Assembly (NCBI GenBank): GCA_029204225.1
Contig: CM055106.1
Coordinates: 50,599,325 to 50,663,324, forward strand
DNA: 64,000 bases
DNA from: Diphasiastrum complanatum
Lineage: Eukaryota; Streptophyta; Lycopodiopsida; Lycopodiales; Lycopodiaceae
Direction of reading: 5' to 3'
The position numbers and the translations under genes were made by a program. The notes under the pieces were generated by a model, which did not search any database, was not told the origin of the DNA, and worked only from the letters and a program-made list of their open reading frames with translations. Shown here in pieces: positions 11,704 through 24,778 of this stretch (within the stretch, counting starts at the first letter, position 1; each line of letters begins with the position of its first letter).

Positions 11704-13504
11704 TCACTTTCGATTTTGAATCGATAGTACATAAGCAGGGTTTTGCTTGAAACAGTAAAAAATGGATTGTCTTTTAATCCCACATTGATCACAAAGATCA
11801 TTGAAGTCATTAGACTTGTACTCCCCTCCACTATCTGATCTTAGGACTTTGATCTTCCTACCTGTCTGATTTTTGACCAATGCTTTGAAGCTCTTGAAGT
11901 TGTCAAATGCATCTGATTTGTTCTTCAAGAAGTAGATCCACGTCTTACGTGACATATCATCAATAAAGGTCATGAAATAGAAGGCTTTACCTAAGGACAT
12001 GGTCCTCATAGGCCCGCATAAATATGTGTGGATTAAATCTAGGATGTTCTTTGCTCTTGCAACACCCCCTTTATTGAACTTCTCTCGATGCTGCTTCCCA
12101 TATACACAAGATTCGCACATCGATTTCAAGTGATTTTCTATGGTAGGCAATCATGTTACCATCTCCAATTTTCTCATCAAACTGAGGCTTTCCAAGTTCA
12201 AGTGACCAAGCCTCTTATGCCACAACTCAGTTTGCGATGGAATGGACGATACAAAGTCCATATTGCCCCTTGATTGTAGCATTCAACCTGTATAGTTTTG
12301 TATTGTGCTCTCTTACTCCATCCACAATAACTTTGAATTTTTGGTTCACATCCTTCACAAAGCAACGATCATGGGCGAATTCTACTTTCAAGTTTTGATC
12401 AGTAATGACTCCAACAGAAAGTAGATTTTTCTTCAAACCTGGTACGTAAAGTACCTCCCTGATCATCCTGCTTTTGCCATCAGGTAGTTGGATTGAAACA
12501 GTGCCTATCCCCTTGATCTTGCACACCTCGCCATTTGCTTGTGAAACGGACGTTCCATTATCCAACACTTTCATGCTACTGAACCAATTCTTGTTACTTG
12601 TCACGTGTCTTGTGGCTCCCGAGTCAATATACCACGCTTGATCATCTTCATTAGATGACAATGCAAATATAAAGATGCTAGAGTCTTCAATCTCACCCTC
12701 ATCGACAAGGTTACCTGCTTGTTTTGGTTTTCCCTTGTCTTGTTCCGCCAGGAATTTTCGACATTCACTCTTCCAATGGCCCTTTTTACCACAATGGAAT
12801 CACTTGCCTTTCTTCTTGGTCTTACTGGAAGATCCTTCGTCCTCCTAAGACTTGGCAAATTGCTATTTAGACTTCTTCTTGCCCTTGCCCTTGCCTTGTT
12901 TTTGGCATATCGCAAGTGCTTGATCGTCATTATTTTGACGTCTAGCTTTCACCATTTCTTGTTGTTGCTCTTCCTGCATCAAGATTCTTGTGAGCTCGTC
13001 AAAGGTTGGCAATCTTTCTCTTGATGTTATTCCGCTCACAAACATCTGATAGGGTTCTGCAATGTCTCACTGCATTGTGCACCAGCTCCACATCATGTAT
13101 GCACTCACCAATAGAATCAGTTCATCCCTCATTGTCTTGATTCTGGTTATGTACGTCCGAATGTGCTCTCCTTGCTGCATGCGGGCACTATTCAACTTTG
13201 ACTTCAGAAACATGATTCTTGATGGATTTGACATCTCGAACTGCTCCTTTAGCACATCCCATGCCTGTCTGGGTGTAACAGCATCACAAATGTGGGTAAT
13301 GATGTGATCCTTCACTGACAAGTTAATGAAGGTCAAAGCTTTCCTCATCTTTTTGTTGAATACTTTGATATCCGCTTCATTTGACGGCCTTCTCTCATCA
13401 CCTGTGATGACTTCCCACACGTCTTTCTCCATCAGTATGTTTTTCATTTTGAATTTCCACATTGCATAGTTGGAAATCCCATCCAATTTGTTACTTTCAC
13501 TCAA
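11704..13504 (-). pseudogene. Ty1/copia fragment: gag, zinc knuckle, protease, integrase start
   Basis: The minus strand reads gag of the UBN2 type (13504-13067; KLDGISNYAMWKFKMKNILM at the start), the gag C-terminus (13045-12863; LPTFDELTRILMQEEQQQE), a zinc knuckle near 12800-12757 whose first Cys codon is TGA, the protease (YIDSGATRHV near 12630) with the LYVPGLKKNLLSVG block, then the integrase (12150-11704; CESCVYGKQHREKF). In the integrase the first catalytic Asp of the copia HTDLCGP motif is Tyr (HTYLCGPM), while the second (LRSDSGGEY) is kept. Similarity breaks off near 11760, so most of the integrase and all of RT and RNase H are missing. At least four frame breaks make it a dead copy. 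Confidence 0.9.
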
Positions 13505-14817
13505 AATGGACTCTCCATGTTTGCCATCGCAAAACTGCTTGAAACTTCTACCGTAGGCTAAAAACAGTATGCCAAGGCCATCAGTGATGTCAGAAGTTGA
13601 AAATAATGACCTGCACTTTTTCTCTTACCAGACCACTCATCGCTTTTCCACCAATTTGAAAGCCAAATCGGCGTCGCCTTCCAAAATGCACTCAGTCGTC
13701 AACTCCCAACTTCGTGCCCAGTGAAATGGTGAAATCACTTCTGGTGCACTCCGAACACTTTCTTTGCTGCAATCACTCTGTTTTGTTGTACCGTACTTGC
13801 AGGTACAGTCCAGGTTCCCTTTGTTTGGAGGTTATAGCCTTTCGTTTGGGTCAAAACGGGCAAAGGACCCAAAAATGAGGATTTTCCTAGTTTTTGAACT
13901 ATTTCTTCAGAGTGAAGAAACTTCACCTTTCATGAACTTGGGACCCAGCTCAACTTTCTCTTTGAAATTTTTTAATGAAGAACTCTATTTTTGGCCCTTC
14001 AAATCTTCATGGGTCCCTTCAAAGCCCATCCAATGGCTTAACCAAATCTTGTGGTCCACGTTTCTCTCCCATCACGAGTTCTGGACCGTTGATGCATCTG
14101 ACACCTCATCCAAAGGTTCAAACTACATCTGGGCGTTGAACCGCACTCATACGGTCGCTATGGCCTTTCAGATGCTACACTGTCCGTCGCGTTGGGCGCG
14201 CGCGAGCTGCTCGCTCTCTCTCACGGCTTCCTCCTCTCTTCTCTTCTTACCAGCTATGGCTGCCAAGCTCTGGATCTGATCTGGCTCGCTTACTGGCTCG
14301 CGGCTACACACGGCCTTCTGGCTGTTGTTTCACACTGCTAGAGCGCCCTCCTCTTGAGTTTTGCAGCTTCTAAAAAGGTTCAGAATGGAGAGAGGACCGC
14401 TTTCTTGAGCTTTCAAACCCTAGGCCAGGGTTTTTCTCAGAAAACTACACTTGGGGCTTCCTATTCACAATCTTTTGACAGGCTTATCCTCTTCCTTTGA
14501 GGTCGCCATATTGCTGGAAAGCTAATGCTTCAATCCGTTCGTCAAACGGTATCCGATTGAATGCACACTGACTACAAACACCAAATAGCCTGCTTCGGAA
14601 TTTCAAAAATCCGTTTGCTGAGGTTCAAATTCAGCCGACAACCCTTGTCTATGAATCCTCACACAGTCTCAAGCTCACCAAGCTTTTGTGTGCTAAACTC
14701 TCTGCACCAGTGCTTCTCCTTCCGTCTACAACCCGTCGTAAACTCCGAACTCTCAGAAGACAGTTCTCCCGAAGCTCTCTTCAACAACAATGTTGTACTG
14801 TGTACACTTCCCTGTAC
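13505..14817 (-). other. Probable 5' leader of the minus-strand copia element
   Basis: This stretch lies between the gag start at 13504 and a primer-binding-like site near 14818-14833, so by position it is the untranslated leader of that element. No conserved frame was seen; the 171-codon plus-strand frame at 13764-14279 has no recognisable domain and is treated as chance. Confidence 0.4.
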
Positions 14818-14833
14818 GACTTTGATACCAACT
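14818..14833 (-). other. Primer-binding-site-like sequence (initiator tRNA-Met type)
   Basis: On the minus strand this reads TTGGTATCAAAGTC, close to the TGGTATCAGAGC that many plant LTR retrotransposons use to bind initiator tRNA-Met. Its place upstream of copia gag on the same strand supports the reading. The neighbouring LTR end was not defined. Confidence 0.5.
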
Positions 14834-15121
14834 TAAAATTTGCTTTGCACAGGAACACAGATCATGCTACACAGTAACACATACATAAAACACTCTCCAC
14901 TGCAAGCTCACATAGCAACTGTATTTCTCAAAATGAAATTACACTGTACATATAGTTGTTCACTCAGGCAACCCATGCATGACCCAAGTTGCCGTTGCCG
15001 GGACGCGTGTCCCGTCGACTTGCCTCGTGGCGAGGCCAACTGATCGTTATCCACTGATAGGACCCACAGTACAGTAGCATAGTGATTCTACTTTAATTCT
15101 AAGTATGAGACCGCCACCAGT

Positions 15122-15600
15122 TTTGGTGGGGGATACTGTTAGAGGGTGTTGTGGGTCTCAAGGCAACTCTAACCCTAGTTAATAAGTGAGAGGGATTTGG
15201 CACCCTACATGTGTAAGTCCAACCCGATGATCACGTAGTTATTTGATTAGTTAGAAGTTAATAAAATGACTTTAGGCCTTTTTGCAAGACTTTTAATGTC
15301 GCAAGGCCTAATAGTCAAGTTAGTGAATAAAGAGGGCTCCCCCCAATTTTCGAATTTCAAATAAAAAGGGAGGTGGAGATTGGCCAATAGGATTTAAGGC
15401 CAAAGTCCTAAAATCCACTATATATAGTGGTGGTTTCGAGTTATTTTGTACATTCACTCTTCATTTCAATAAAGCAAGTGGATTCTCTTTCAAATGGATA
15501 TGGAATGTCCTTGCTCTTCTTCTTTTCTTCTTCGACATCTCTCATGTTTTCTTTGGATTTGCTAATTGTTTGGATTTGATGCTTGTTGGAGTTTAGATTT
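15122..15600 (+). mobile_element. LTR-like segment with purine tract, TATA box and AATAAA
   Basis: A G-rich tract (GGTGGGGGATAC) is followed directly by TGTTAGAGGGTG, the usual arrangement of polypurine tract and 3' LTR start. Downstream lie CTATATATAG (TATA-like, near 15418) and CAATAAAG (polyadenylation-like, near 15470), in the order expected of an LTR U3-R. The right end was not fixed and no partner LTR was found, so this is a probable solo or 3' LTR. Confidence 0.45.
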
Positions 15601-15605
15601 ACTAT

Positions 15606-15744
<139 letters not shown>

Positions 15745-16049
15745 TAAACTTAATCTATCATTGCTTAAGTAGTGTTAATTGCTAGTGTTAATGGATCGTA
15801 ATGTTAATGTTTAGTATTAGATGTGGATCTTGAACATATGCTTGATTATGAACTATGTTATCGCTCTCATGGGAACGACCGCGTGAGAACAAGTTAATCC
15901 TCTTCTTCTCCTTGGATGCTTGAGTGCTTGGATCTAGGATTGAAGGTGGATAGAAAACACCCGCTACAAAGCTAAAATCAAGATCTACTGATCCATAAAA
16001 TTATCGTAAAAAAATTCACCTAAAAAGTATAATCAACAATGAAAAAGAT

Positions 16050-16190
16050 CATAGGTAATTAAATTTGGAGTAGTTTCATTAAAACTACCATAACGTTGTC
16101 ATCATAGTTTCAAATCACCATAGCTAACTGAATCTGGAGTAATTTTATCAAAACTGTCATAACTCTATCATTCTAGTTCCAAATCAAAAA
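16050..16190. repeat. Imperfect ~67-bp tandem duplication
   Basis: The segment with TGGAGTAGTTTCATTAAAAC at 16072-16118 recurs as TGGAGTAATTTTATCAAAAC at 16135-16180, each copy followed by a similar CATAAC..TCAT..TAGTTYCAAATCA tail. No coding content. Confidence 0.6.
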
Positions 16191-16389
16191 AAAAAAAATA
16201 GTACCTCTCAAAAGCTAGGAGGAAGCGCTACCGAATACACAAGAAACAAAGATTGATAGGTAAGAAATTGGACCAAAGCATTATGTAAATGAAAAACATA
16301 AAAAACTTGTGGAAAGATAATTCAAGAAAAAACAAAAACTTTGTCAAATTTGATGGGAGAAAGGATATGATGTTTTGATACCAAAATTG

Positions 16390-16630
16390 TCTCGTGCCAA
16401 TCATAGCATCCTTTGTCTATTAATTCACCAAGTTGTCATTTCAGTTCCACCAACTCTTCTTGTGACATCCTGAAGGGGCTCATGAAGTTGGTTCTATTCC
16501 TGGTACCAGCTTAATTTTTATGGCCAACTGGTTTTTGAGGTTGTAGCTGAGCTAGGGTTCCTCCAAAAATACATCTCTAAATTCCTCTAGCAGGTCTACC
16601 ACCTCTTTTGGCAGATTTTCTTGTCGCTCA
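16390..16630 (-). pseudogene. Small Ty3/gypsy fragment before the RT core
   Basis: Read on the minus strand, this piece gives LLEEFRDVFLEEP, then after a stop a block with IKLVPGIEPTS and, in a shifted frame, SQEELVELK-QLGELIDKG. That is the conserved run linking protease to reverse transcriptase in Ty3/gypsy polyproteins. It abuts a copia RT fragment directly at about 16640-16670, so two different element classes are fused here by insertion or deletion. Confidence 0.7.
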
Positions 16631-16669
16631 TTTTTTCCTTTTGAAATCTCCTAGAAAATGCAAAGGGAA

Positions 16670-18262
16670 CACTTCGATGCAACAAGTCGAGCTTTTCTTC
16701 AATCAATGCTTCCATCCGCCTTGTATTTGATTTTGAATATCCATTTGCAATCAGCTACATTTCTGCTGGCAGACAATTCGACAATAGTCCAATTCGACAA
16801 CAGTCCAAGTCTGGTTCTTGATGAGAGATGAATACTCTCTATTCATGGCTTCCCTCCATAGATCGAAATCGAGCTCATTGAGTGCTTCTTTGATAGTAGT
16901 TGGGTCTCAAATAAGATAAGCCGCAGATTCTTCGATATACCTTATAGGTGGTATGTGCTCTCTTGACGATCTTCTGAGAGATAAATGAGGTTGACCATTT
17001 TCTTGATTATACTATTGCTGCCGAGCTGCAATATCTTCTTTTATTTCGCTGGTGTAGACGAGCTTCGACCTTCGATAGGATCAATCAAGTTAGGAACAAA
17101 AATGTTTGATACTCTGAGAGTGTTTGAGGTCGATAAACCAATTTTCGATAAAGACGATCATATCCCGATTGGTGAATATCTTTGATTCGACTGGATCACA
17201 CAACTTATAAGCTTTATCTGAAATAATATAACCAATGAAAATGGATTTGATACTGTGGAAGTCGAGCTTCTTCCTTATATCATGAGGTATCTACATGTAA
17301 GCGATACATCCAATGCAAAATTCGATAGTGATGGTTTGGAGCCTGTCCAAACTTCATAAGGTGTTTTTTTTGAGAGACCTTAAGTCGAGCATCTATTTTG
17401 GATATAAGTTGCAATGGAAACAACTTCATCCTAGAAGAATTTTGGAAGTGTCACATGAGCAAACATACATTAGCCGCTTACACTAAGGTTCAATTCTTTC
17501 TCTCAGCAAGCCCATTCGACTGAGACAAATAGGATGTAATAAATTGTTGCTCAATGTTGTTGTTAAGACAATACTCCTTGAATTCGATTGAGATATACTC
17601 TCCCCCGTTATCATATCTTAGTGCTTTGATTCTTTTGCCAGTTTTAAATTTTGCACACCCTTGAATTTCGAAAGATTTTGAAAGCCTCCGACTTTTGTTT
17701 AATGAAATAAACATATGTCCTTCTTGAATATTTGTCAACGAAGGCAATGAAATATTTTGCATCAATTTGCATTGGACCACATATATATGAGTGAACAACA
17801 TCTAAAACATCTTTTGTTGCTTGCCTATGACTCGATCTAAATGGAATCCTAGTCTGTTTTCTGACAACACAGTTATGACATACAAGGAGGTCGACTTTAT
17901 TGGTTGGATAGTCAAGATCAAGTGCTAAGGAAATTTTCAACACGTTTGACATAGATGCATGATTCAAATGTCCTAATCTATTATGCCAAAGTAATGCCTT
18001 ATTGACTAGAATAGAGGTATTCAAGGCTTGACTTGCATCAGAATAACAATGAATCAGTCTACATAAGTAACCATGTCTCTTGCCCAATGCAAGGATCTTA
18101 TTTGTCATGTCAATAATTTGACATTGATCAGGGACTCAAACTTTACCCTATGACCTAAATCAGTGATTCTACTTATTGACAACAGATTTGTAGAGAGTTT
18201 AGGTACATGTAAAACATGCGATAGTAGTTTGAATTGATCATGCTGGAACATCAATTTATAGT
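16670..18262 (-). pseudogene. Ty1/copia fragment (right part): integrase and RT start
   Basis: Minus-strand frames give the pre-integrase block (LHVPKLSTNLLSISRITDLG; LLWHNRLGHLNHASM), the integrase (CHNCVVRKQTRIPF; VHSYICGPM; LRYDNGGEY; NGLAERKN) and, after several frame breaks, the start of reverse transcriptase (EYSSLIKNQTWTVVEL, then CKWIFKIKYKADGSID ending in TGA). The first catalytic Asp of the integrase is Tyr (HSYICGP for HSDICGP). The RT core is missing because the element is cut off near 16670. Its upstream part lies at 23566-23900, displaced by the LTR element at 18263-23565. Confidence 0.88.
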
Positions 18263-19053
18263 TGTTACGTCCATGTCCAGTATCTGGGATTTGGAATAAG
18301 TCCTGACATGGATAGTTGGTCACTCCAGTGTATATGGTTATTGGTTATGCCTCCTCATTCCGAGCTTGGCCCGTAAAGATAATTAATAGTCAAATGAGGT
18401 CCCAGACCTATAATTGGACATAAGAGCACTTGCATGGTGTTTGACTGCTATAATGCAAGAATAGGAGGTCAATAGCTTATTATAGACTGCATGGGGATCC
18501 TAAGGAGAATATTTTCTCTTTGGAGAGAGAATACTTACCATAGAAACTCGCTCATCTCCCTATTGGAAATTCAGTTTCTTGAGCCAGGTTTCCTCTCCTC
18601 TCTTGCATTCATTCACCATGCATGGGGGTGAAGTGGTTAGGGTATTGACTAGCCATTTCCTGTTGGTTGGGTGGTTTTGCTCCACAGGTGTCCTTTTGGT
18701 TGTTTTGTAATATGGTCTAGTCTGATCTTCATTAGGTGATCCTTACTTGCATGGTGTCTTGCAAGAATAGGAGGTCAATAGCTTATTATAGGCTGCATGG
18801 GAATCTTGAGGGGAATATTATCTCTTTGGAGAGAGAATACTTACCATGGAAACTCGCCCATCTCCCTATTGGAAATTTAGTTTCTTGAGCCAGGTTTTCT
18901 CTCCTCTCTTGCATTCATTCACCATGGCATGGGAGTGAAGTGGTTAGGGTATTGACTAGCCATTTTCTGTTGGTTGGGTGGTTTTGCTCCACAAGTGTCC
19001 TTTGGTTGTTTCATAATATGATCTAGTCCGATCTTTATTAGGTGATCCTTACA
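18263..19053 (+). repeat. 5' LTR of B1, with internal tandem duplication
   Basis: It starts TGTTACGTCC and ends GATCCTTACA. A ~310-bp stretch beginning ACTTGCATGGTGT is present twice (18429-18747 and 18748-19053), making this LTR about 790 bp, much longer than the 484-bp LTR of the related copy. Confidence 0.85.
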
Positions 19054-19054
19054 G

Positions 19055-19070
19055 TGGTATCAGGGCAAGG
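19055..19070 (+). other. Primer-binding site of B1
   Basis: TGGTATCAGGGCAAGG lies one base after the LTR end and resembles the initiator tRNA-Met complement. Confidence 0.75.
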
Positions 19071-22000
19071 ATTTGCATCAATTGGAAGGTGGAGCTGCTT
19101 CTTGGTTTTTCTCAGTTTTTGGAGGTTTCCCCTTGCATGTTACTTCCAGGTGGTGGAATTAATCTCCAAGTAGGTGGCTTCTCTGAATTTGGTGTACTTT
19201 CAGCCTAAAGATCATAATTATGGATTTTTTCCATAGATTTTGATGGAAATCAAAGGATTTTTTATGGTTTTAGTGAATTTTTCACCTAGAATTCATGTTT
19301 TTTGCTTGGAATTGGTCATAGCTACTGATGTAGTACGTTTTTCAGATTTTACTTGCTGTTTTACAGTCATTATTGATTGGATCTAATGATTGCATGTTGG
19401 GTGAATAGTCAAAAGGATGATTAGATAGTGATTTTGGACCAAAAATTGGGGTTTTTGGACTAGAAATGGGCTATAGAATCAATATCTGACTGAAATCAGA
19501 ACTTTTAGTGCTTTCAATCATGCAAGCACTTATTTGGGGATTTGACCCACAAATTTTGGTAAAAAATGGTCAAGTTAGTCAAAAAACATGAATTTTTTTT
19601 TTATGATTTTTGGACAAATTTTGTGGTAGATCTTAAAATTCTTAGCCAAGAGTTGGTAAGCATGTTTTCAAAGGTGAAATGAAGCTGTCTTAGGGATTTC
19701 ATGGAGTTTGGTTAGGATTGGACACCATTAGGGGGCTCAAAACATCAAAAAATAGTGTATTTTTGGGGATTTTTGGGCATGAATACCTATCAAATGGGGG
19801 TCTAAACCTATTGGTTCTCAATACAAGCTTAAATGCATTATGGATTGCATCTATTTTGAGCCATCATGCATCAAATTTGGATAGGTGAGCATTAGACACC
19901 ATCATGTTGAAGTTTTGCTTGTTGAAGGAGGCCAAAAATGCATTTTTTGCATGATTTGAGCTTATGATTGCTAGCTAGACCTGATAGAAGCTTCTATGCC
20001 TCTCTAATAAACCTTAGTAGAGTGCTTGTAACCTTTGATTGGATGCTTATTGGGCTGGAGATGAATTTTTGATGATACTACCTTGGAAAAGTATGCCCTC
20101 CTACCTGACTTTCTGTCATTTACAGCTCGCACATGTGAAGCTTGGGTGGCAGGGTGATGTGGCAAGTTCTTGTAGACCCACTCTCCATCCGTACCGTGCT
20201 TTACATGGACCAATTTGGTGTTTTTTAGAGAAAGTTATGGCCGTCTGAAGTTGGCAATTTTTGAACTAAAATTTGCAAAATTTTGGAAATGTTCTGATGC
20301 ATGCATGCTTGTAACTCAGTATAGTGCTAGTCTGTTGATGAAAATGTATGAATTGACTTGTATGCATGCTTGGATGCATGTTGCATGTGTAATCAGTAAA
20401 TCGATTAGAAAATTTCTTGCATGAAACCATTTTTTATAGTTCTAGATCAAAAAAGCAAATTTGCTAGTGGCTAGGCTATTTACGAAAAAATAATTTTGTT
20501 TTTTTCGAAAAAGTCAGTGCATGTCAAGCTTTTAGCATGCAAGATCTCAATATGTGACAGTGCTAGTGAAATTGATCGATCGATCTTCTTAATCAATTTT
20601 CACAGTTGGTCCATTTTATCAAATTTTGAAAATGCCAATGCTGATTTCCTAGTTTTTTGGCAATTTACGTAAAAAAATTGATTTTTTTTTCAAAAATCAT
20701 TGCATGTCATATCTGATATATGCCGGATGTTGTAAAATCCTTACAATATGTGATGGTAACTGTGAAACTGCCAAGTCGATGTTTACATCGATTTTCACAG
20801 TTTAGGTCATATTGAACAAAATTTGAAAATCCGAGTTTACGTAAAAGTGAATTAATCATGGATGTTTTGGAATTGTTCAAATTGTTGGTTATTGATCAAA
20901 CAAAAATCGCTTGTAAAGTAAATGATCTTACTGAGTTGTTTAAGGTCACTGTACCCTTCAATTTTAGTTGAAGATTTTGTGAATATCTCAATTATGGAGC
21001 ATTTCTTGTTTCTATGGATCAATAAAAACCAAGAATAATGTAAATCTTGTTGGAACAATTGTTATGCTGATCCATAAGGGGATTTGCCAGGATTTAAGTG
21101 TGGCACTTAGTGATTGAACAATCAAAACTGTCTGGTTAATTAGTTGTTAAGTTACTGATACCAGATTGAACTTTTTCCTAGTAAAAATTTGGGGTTTTTT
21201 TTTTTTTAACTTGAACCATTTTTTGGAAGGGAGAAAAAAGAAAGTAGCTTGAGGGACAGTTGATTGGTTGACTAAGTTGATCAGTTTGAGTAAACTTTCA
21301 ATTCCTGAAGTATATTTAATTGCAAGTGGGAATAACAATTGGGAATTCTTTAAGAAGACTGCCTCTGGGAATTTGGATTCCTTTTCTCCAGTGTTAATTA
21401 GATTTTCGTAAAATCGATAGCCTGTGTTTATGTATAGGAACATAGTTGGATATGTTGCTTTATATACATCTTAATCTTGTGGATCTACTATGTGTTTTCT
21501 ATGTATTGAGTTTATATCGTATACTTAAACTAGTCTGAGTGCATAGACATTTGAACAAGTAATGTGAGGAACAGTTACTTGTAGGTTAATGGTTCTTTCT
21601 GTGGAAAGGATAATTCATTAACTTAATGATGGTTTGGAAGAGGATCTAAATGTGGTGTTATACTAGTCGACACTTGGACATTTAAGATTTCTGAATCATT
21701 TACAATTGACTTGAGTAATTGGATTACTCCTGATTTGAAGTTAATTGGTAGAATAAGCAGTGTGAAGAGAAATCATCGAGAACTGTTTATTTTGATCTAT
21801 ATTGCTTATAAGACACATGATTTGTGAGTCATCTGGATTCATTTTTGAGATTTGTGTGCATATAATATAGAAGATTCTTGATATAGAATATTTCTTGAAG
21901 GAGATATATCCTAAGTTATTGACTATATCCTAGTGAGCTCATATTGGATGACAAAGTCTAACTAATATCAAGGATAACCATTGAATTCAGTTGGAATTCA

Positions 22001-23156
22001 ACAGAACTTTGTAATATCTAGATGTTGTTCTAGGTGATTGTATAAAGTTTATATTGTTAAAGACAGATATTATATTGATCTTTAATTACTTGGTTGATTG
22101 TAGAATTTGGAACTCATAATCTGGTTAAGAATCGGGTTGGAAGAATATTCTTGGAATCCAGTAATTTCCTTTGGGAAAAAGATTCAGAATGTATCTTATA
22201 TTTTCTGGGTGTATGTCATGCATATACTCCAGTATCTTTTAATGATTAAGTATGATATTGGAATCCTGTAAATTATGATTGACGAATCATAAGATTCTAA
22301 ATGTTATGATTGAGGAATCATAAATGGATACTTAGTGGACATTAGAAGATTATATGGGAATATGACGATTCTTAAGATAGTGAGTAATTCTTGATCAATT
22401 GAAAAAATTAAGGATTCAGATCTATTATTTGAACTCTAAATTTCTTTACTTTTGTACATACTTGAGATTGTGTGGATCTCACAAGCACGTTCTTTAAGTA
22501 ATTTGTTTACTTATGAGAAATTTGCTTATTTTAGTGGATGAAATTCTACTACAGATTGTAGTCAAGGAATGCTTGTGTATTGTTTTCAGCCTAAATCTCC
22601 GGTTAATTAGGAGATAGACATATCTATCAAGATTGAAAGTTGCTATTTTCTCGTATATGTTGCTAGGAATAAGAGCACGTAACTCAAGAGAGTATCTGGG
22701 GTACTCATGATTGAGTTAAAGTGTTTTTTTATCTTGATGGATCTCCCAAGAGATTTTGGGTGGATGAGTTTTTGAAAAAAATTCTGAGTGTATTTGTACC
22801 AAGAAGCATTTTTGATAGGTCCACAAGAAATTATGGATAGTCTTGGACTATAATTGTTTGGATCTTTAGCTTTTGAACATTGATTTCCAATGAAGGTGGC
22901 ATTTCACCCAAAGATTAATGTAAATTGAGATTACATGAAGGTGATGTTACTAGATTGGGGAGAATCAGGCCCAATAGGAAAATTTTATCTCTTAGCGTAC
23001 TTCTAAAGGTCGATGTAGTACTTCAGTGCAGAGATATGTAATTTGAGAATTAGTCCATCTCTAAGTACTTATTTGATATTGAAATCATACTAAGGATTGA
23101 TTTTAAGGGTAAAAGTGAATCTTCTCTAGTTACTCGTTTTGAGGACAGAACTGGTT

Positions 23157-23565
23157 TAAGGGGAGAATTGGTTATGCCTCGTCATTCCGGGTTTGCCCTG
23201 TAAAGATAATCAATAATCATATGAGGGCCCAGACCTATAATTGGACATAGGAGCACTTGCATGGTGTCTGATTGTTATAATGCAAGACTAGGAGGTCAAT
23301 AGCTTGCATGGGGATCCCAAGGAGAATATTTTTTCTTTGGAGAGAGAATACTTACCATGGAAACTCGCCCATCTCCCTATTGGAAATTTAGTTTCTTGAG
23401 CCAGGTTTCCTTTCCTCTCTTGCATTTATTCACCATGGCATGGGGGTGAAGTGGTTAGAGTATTGACTAGCCATTTCCTGTTGGTTGGGTGGTTTTGCTC
23501 CACAGGTGTCCTTTTGGTTGTTTTGTAACAAGATCTAGTCCGATCTTCATTAGATGATCCTTACA
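23157..23565 (+). repeat. Purine tract and 5'-truncated 3' LTR of B1
   Basis: The purine tract AAGGGGAGAA is followed not by the expected TGTTACGTCC but by TTGGTTATGCCTCG, which matches the left LTR from about 18344. About 80 bases of the LTR start are therefore missing here. The LTR ends GATCCTTACA at 23565. Confidence 0.8.
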
Positions 23566-23900
23566 ATAGTGCCTTCACCTTCAATAGTATGTGTACTATC
23601 GTCACCAATATGAACGAATTTCTTTGTACTGTAAGGTGCATAGGAGTGAAAATGCTCACGATGATTGGTTATATGTTGAGTAGCTCTAGAATTTAGAAGC
23701 TAAGAATTATCGACTTGCGTCTTTTAGTCTTTAACCATAAACGCTCCTTCCTCCATGTCGAGTTTAAAAGATTGAGATGATACTATGACTGCATTCATCT
23801 GTTGATCTGGTTGTTTGTTTGCATTCTTTGTTTTCAATATCATGCAATCTTGGATCTCATGATTAGTGCATTTGCAATACTTACTGAATATCTTCTTCTT
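23566..23900 (-). pseudogene. Ty1/copia fragment (left part): gag zinc knuckle and protease
   Basis: Minus-strand reading gives a degenerate gag zinc knuckle near 23880-23850 (YCKCTNHEIQDC) and the protease region near 23700-23580 (ATQHITNHREHFHSY, then KKFVHIGDDSTHTIEGEG). The catalytic Asp-Ser-Gly is Asn-Ser-Arg at 23670-23693; both changes are G-to-A. The frame resumes at 18262 across the B1 insertion, showing that one element was split. Gag further upstream is too decayed to follow. Confidence 0.8.
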
Positions 23901-24774
23901 CCATTGTGGATTCGATAATTGTTCTTGACTTTGTGTCGGCTTCTAATTCAGTGCTGACTGTTATTTTGAAGAGAATCACCATTTGACATCTTGAGTGAGA
24001 ATAAATTTTTATCTGAGATGCAACTTGGAAGTCACGCCCTCACATCATACAATGGTTCTAGGCCATATGATGACATTTTTGATAGTAGAGCACAACTCAT
24101 CTCTTTAACACAACCAACAATTGGAGGGATACATGTGGGATAAATTTGAAGTCAATTTTTTCTGGGGAATAAGTCTTAGTGCAACAAAGAATCTTGTGGC
24201 CGAGTGCAAGCATAGACGGGAGATTAATGAGAGGCTGACTATACATGTTCAGATCATTGGTTCCAAATGCTAGTAAGGTATCGCTTGAACTGTGAGGTTT
24301 CTTTCCCCAGTAATTTCATACCGTGCACTTTCAGTGTTACAGCTGAGTTAGAATGCCAAATTTCAGCTATTGTTAGTCATTAGGTCAAACCAGAGAATCA
24401 GAATGTGAAACGTAGTTCTTTTAAATGCACATTCAAAGAGGGCGAGAGAAATCTATTACAAGCGTTTTCTTCAAATAGGCCGTCAATATTTTTTTTTCAC
24501 TCTCTTGTAATGGTCGCATCAAGCATTTTTTGGCATTTTGTTCAATCAATTTTTTGCAAGTTTTGTGAACTACTCACATAATGGCAAAAACCCAAGTTTT
24601 ATAAGTAAATTGATGTTTTGTGTTACTTCTCTTAGTGTCTGCAATTTGCATACATTGTTAACTCATCTCAAAAATTTCATATTTATTTAATATAATGACA
24701 TATATTAATACGTCAATTATTAATCTCATTACAAGACTAAAATTGCGTTGCTAGTTCTATCTCTCATGTAGCCA
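23901..24774. other. No recognised gene
   Basis: Region between the copia remnant and the PNPase promoter area. No coding or repeat structure could be assigned; part may be decayed copia gag. Confidence 0.4.
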
Positions 24775-24778
24775 AGGG

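Larger units (their letters stand above)
18263..23565 (+). mobile_element. Non-coding LTR retrotransposon B1 (LARD-like) with 5-bp target duplication
   Basis: Both ends of this 5.3-kb element resemble the LTRs of a second copy at 30862-38775. It is flanked by ATAGT at 18258-18262 and again at 23566-23570, a perfect 5-bp target duplication. A tRNA-Met-type primer site follows the left LTR and a purine tract precedes the right one. The 4.1-kb interior contains no recognisable gag or pol on either strand, so it must have relied on proteins of another element, as large retrotransposon derivatives do. It inserted into a minus-strand copia element. Orientation is set by the primer site on the left. 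The internal sequence near 22775-23157 matches 37897-38307 of the second copy. Confidence 0.9.
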
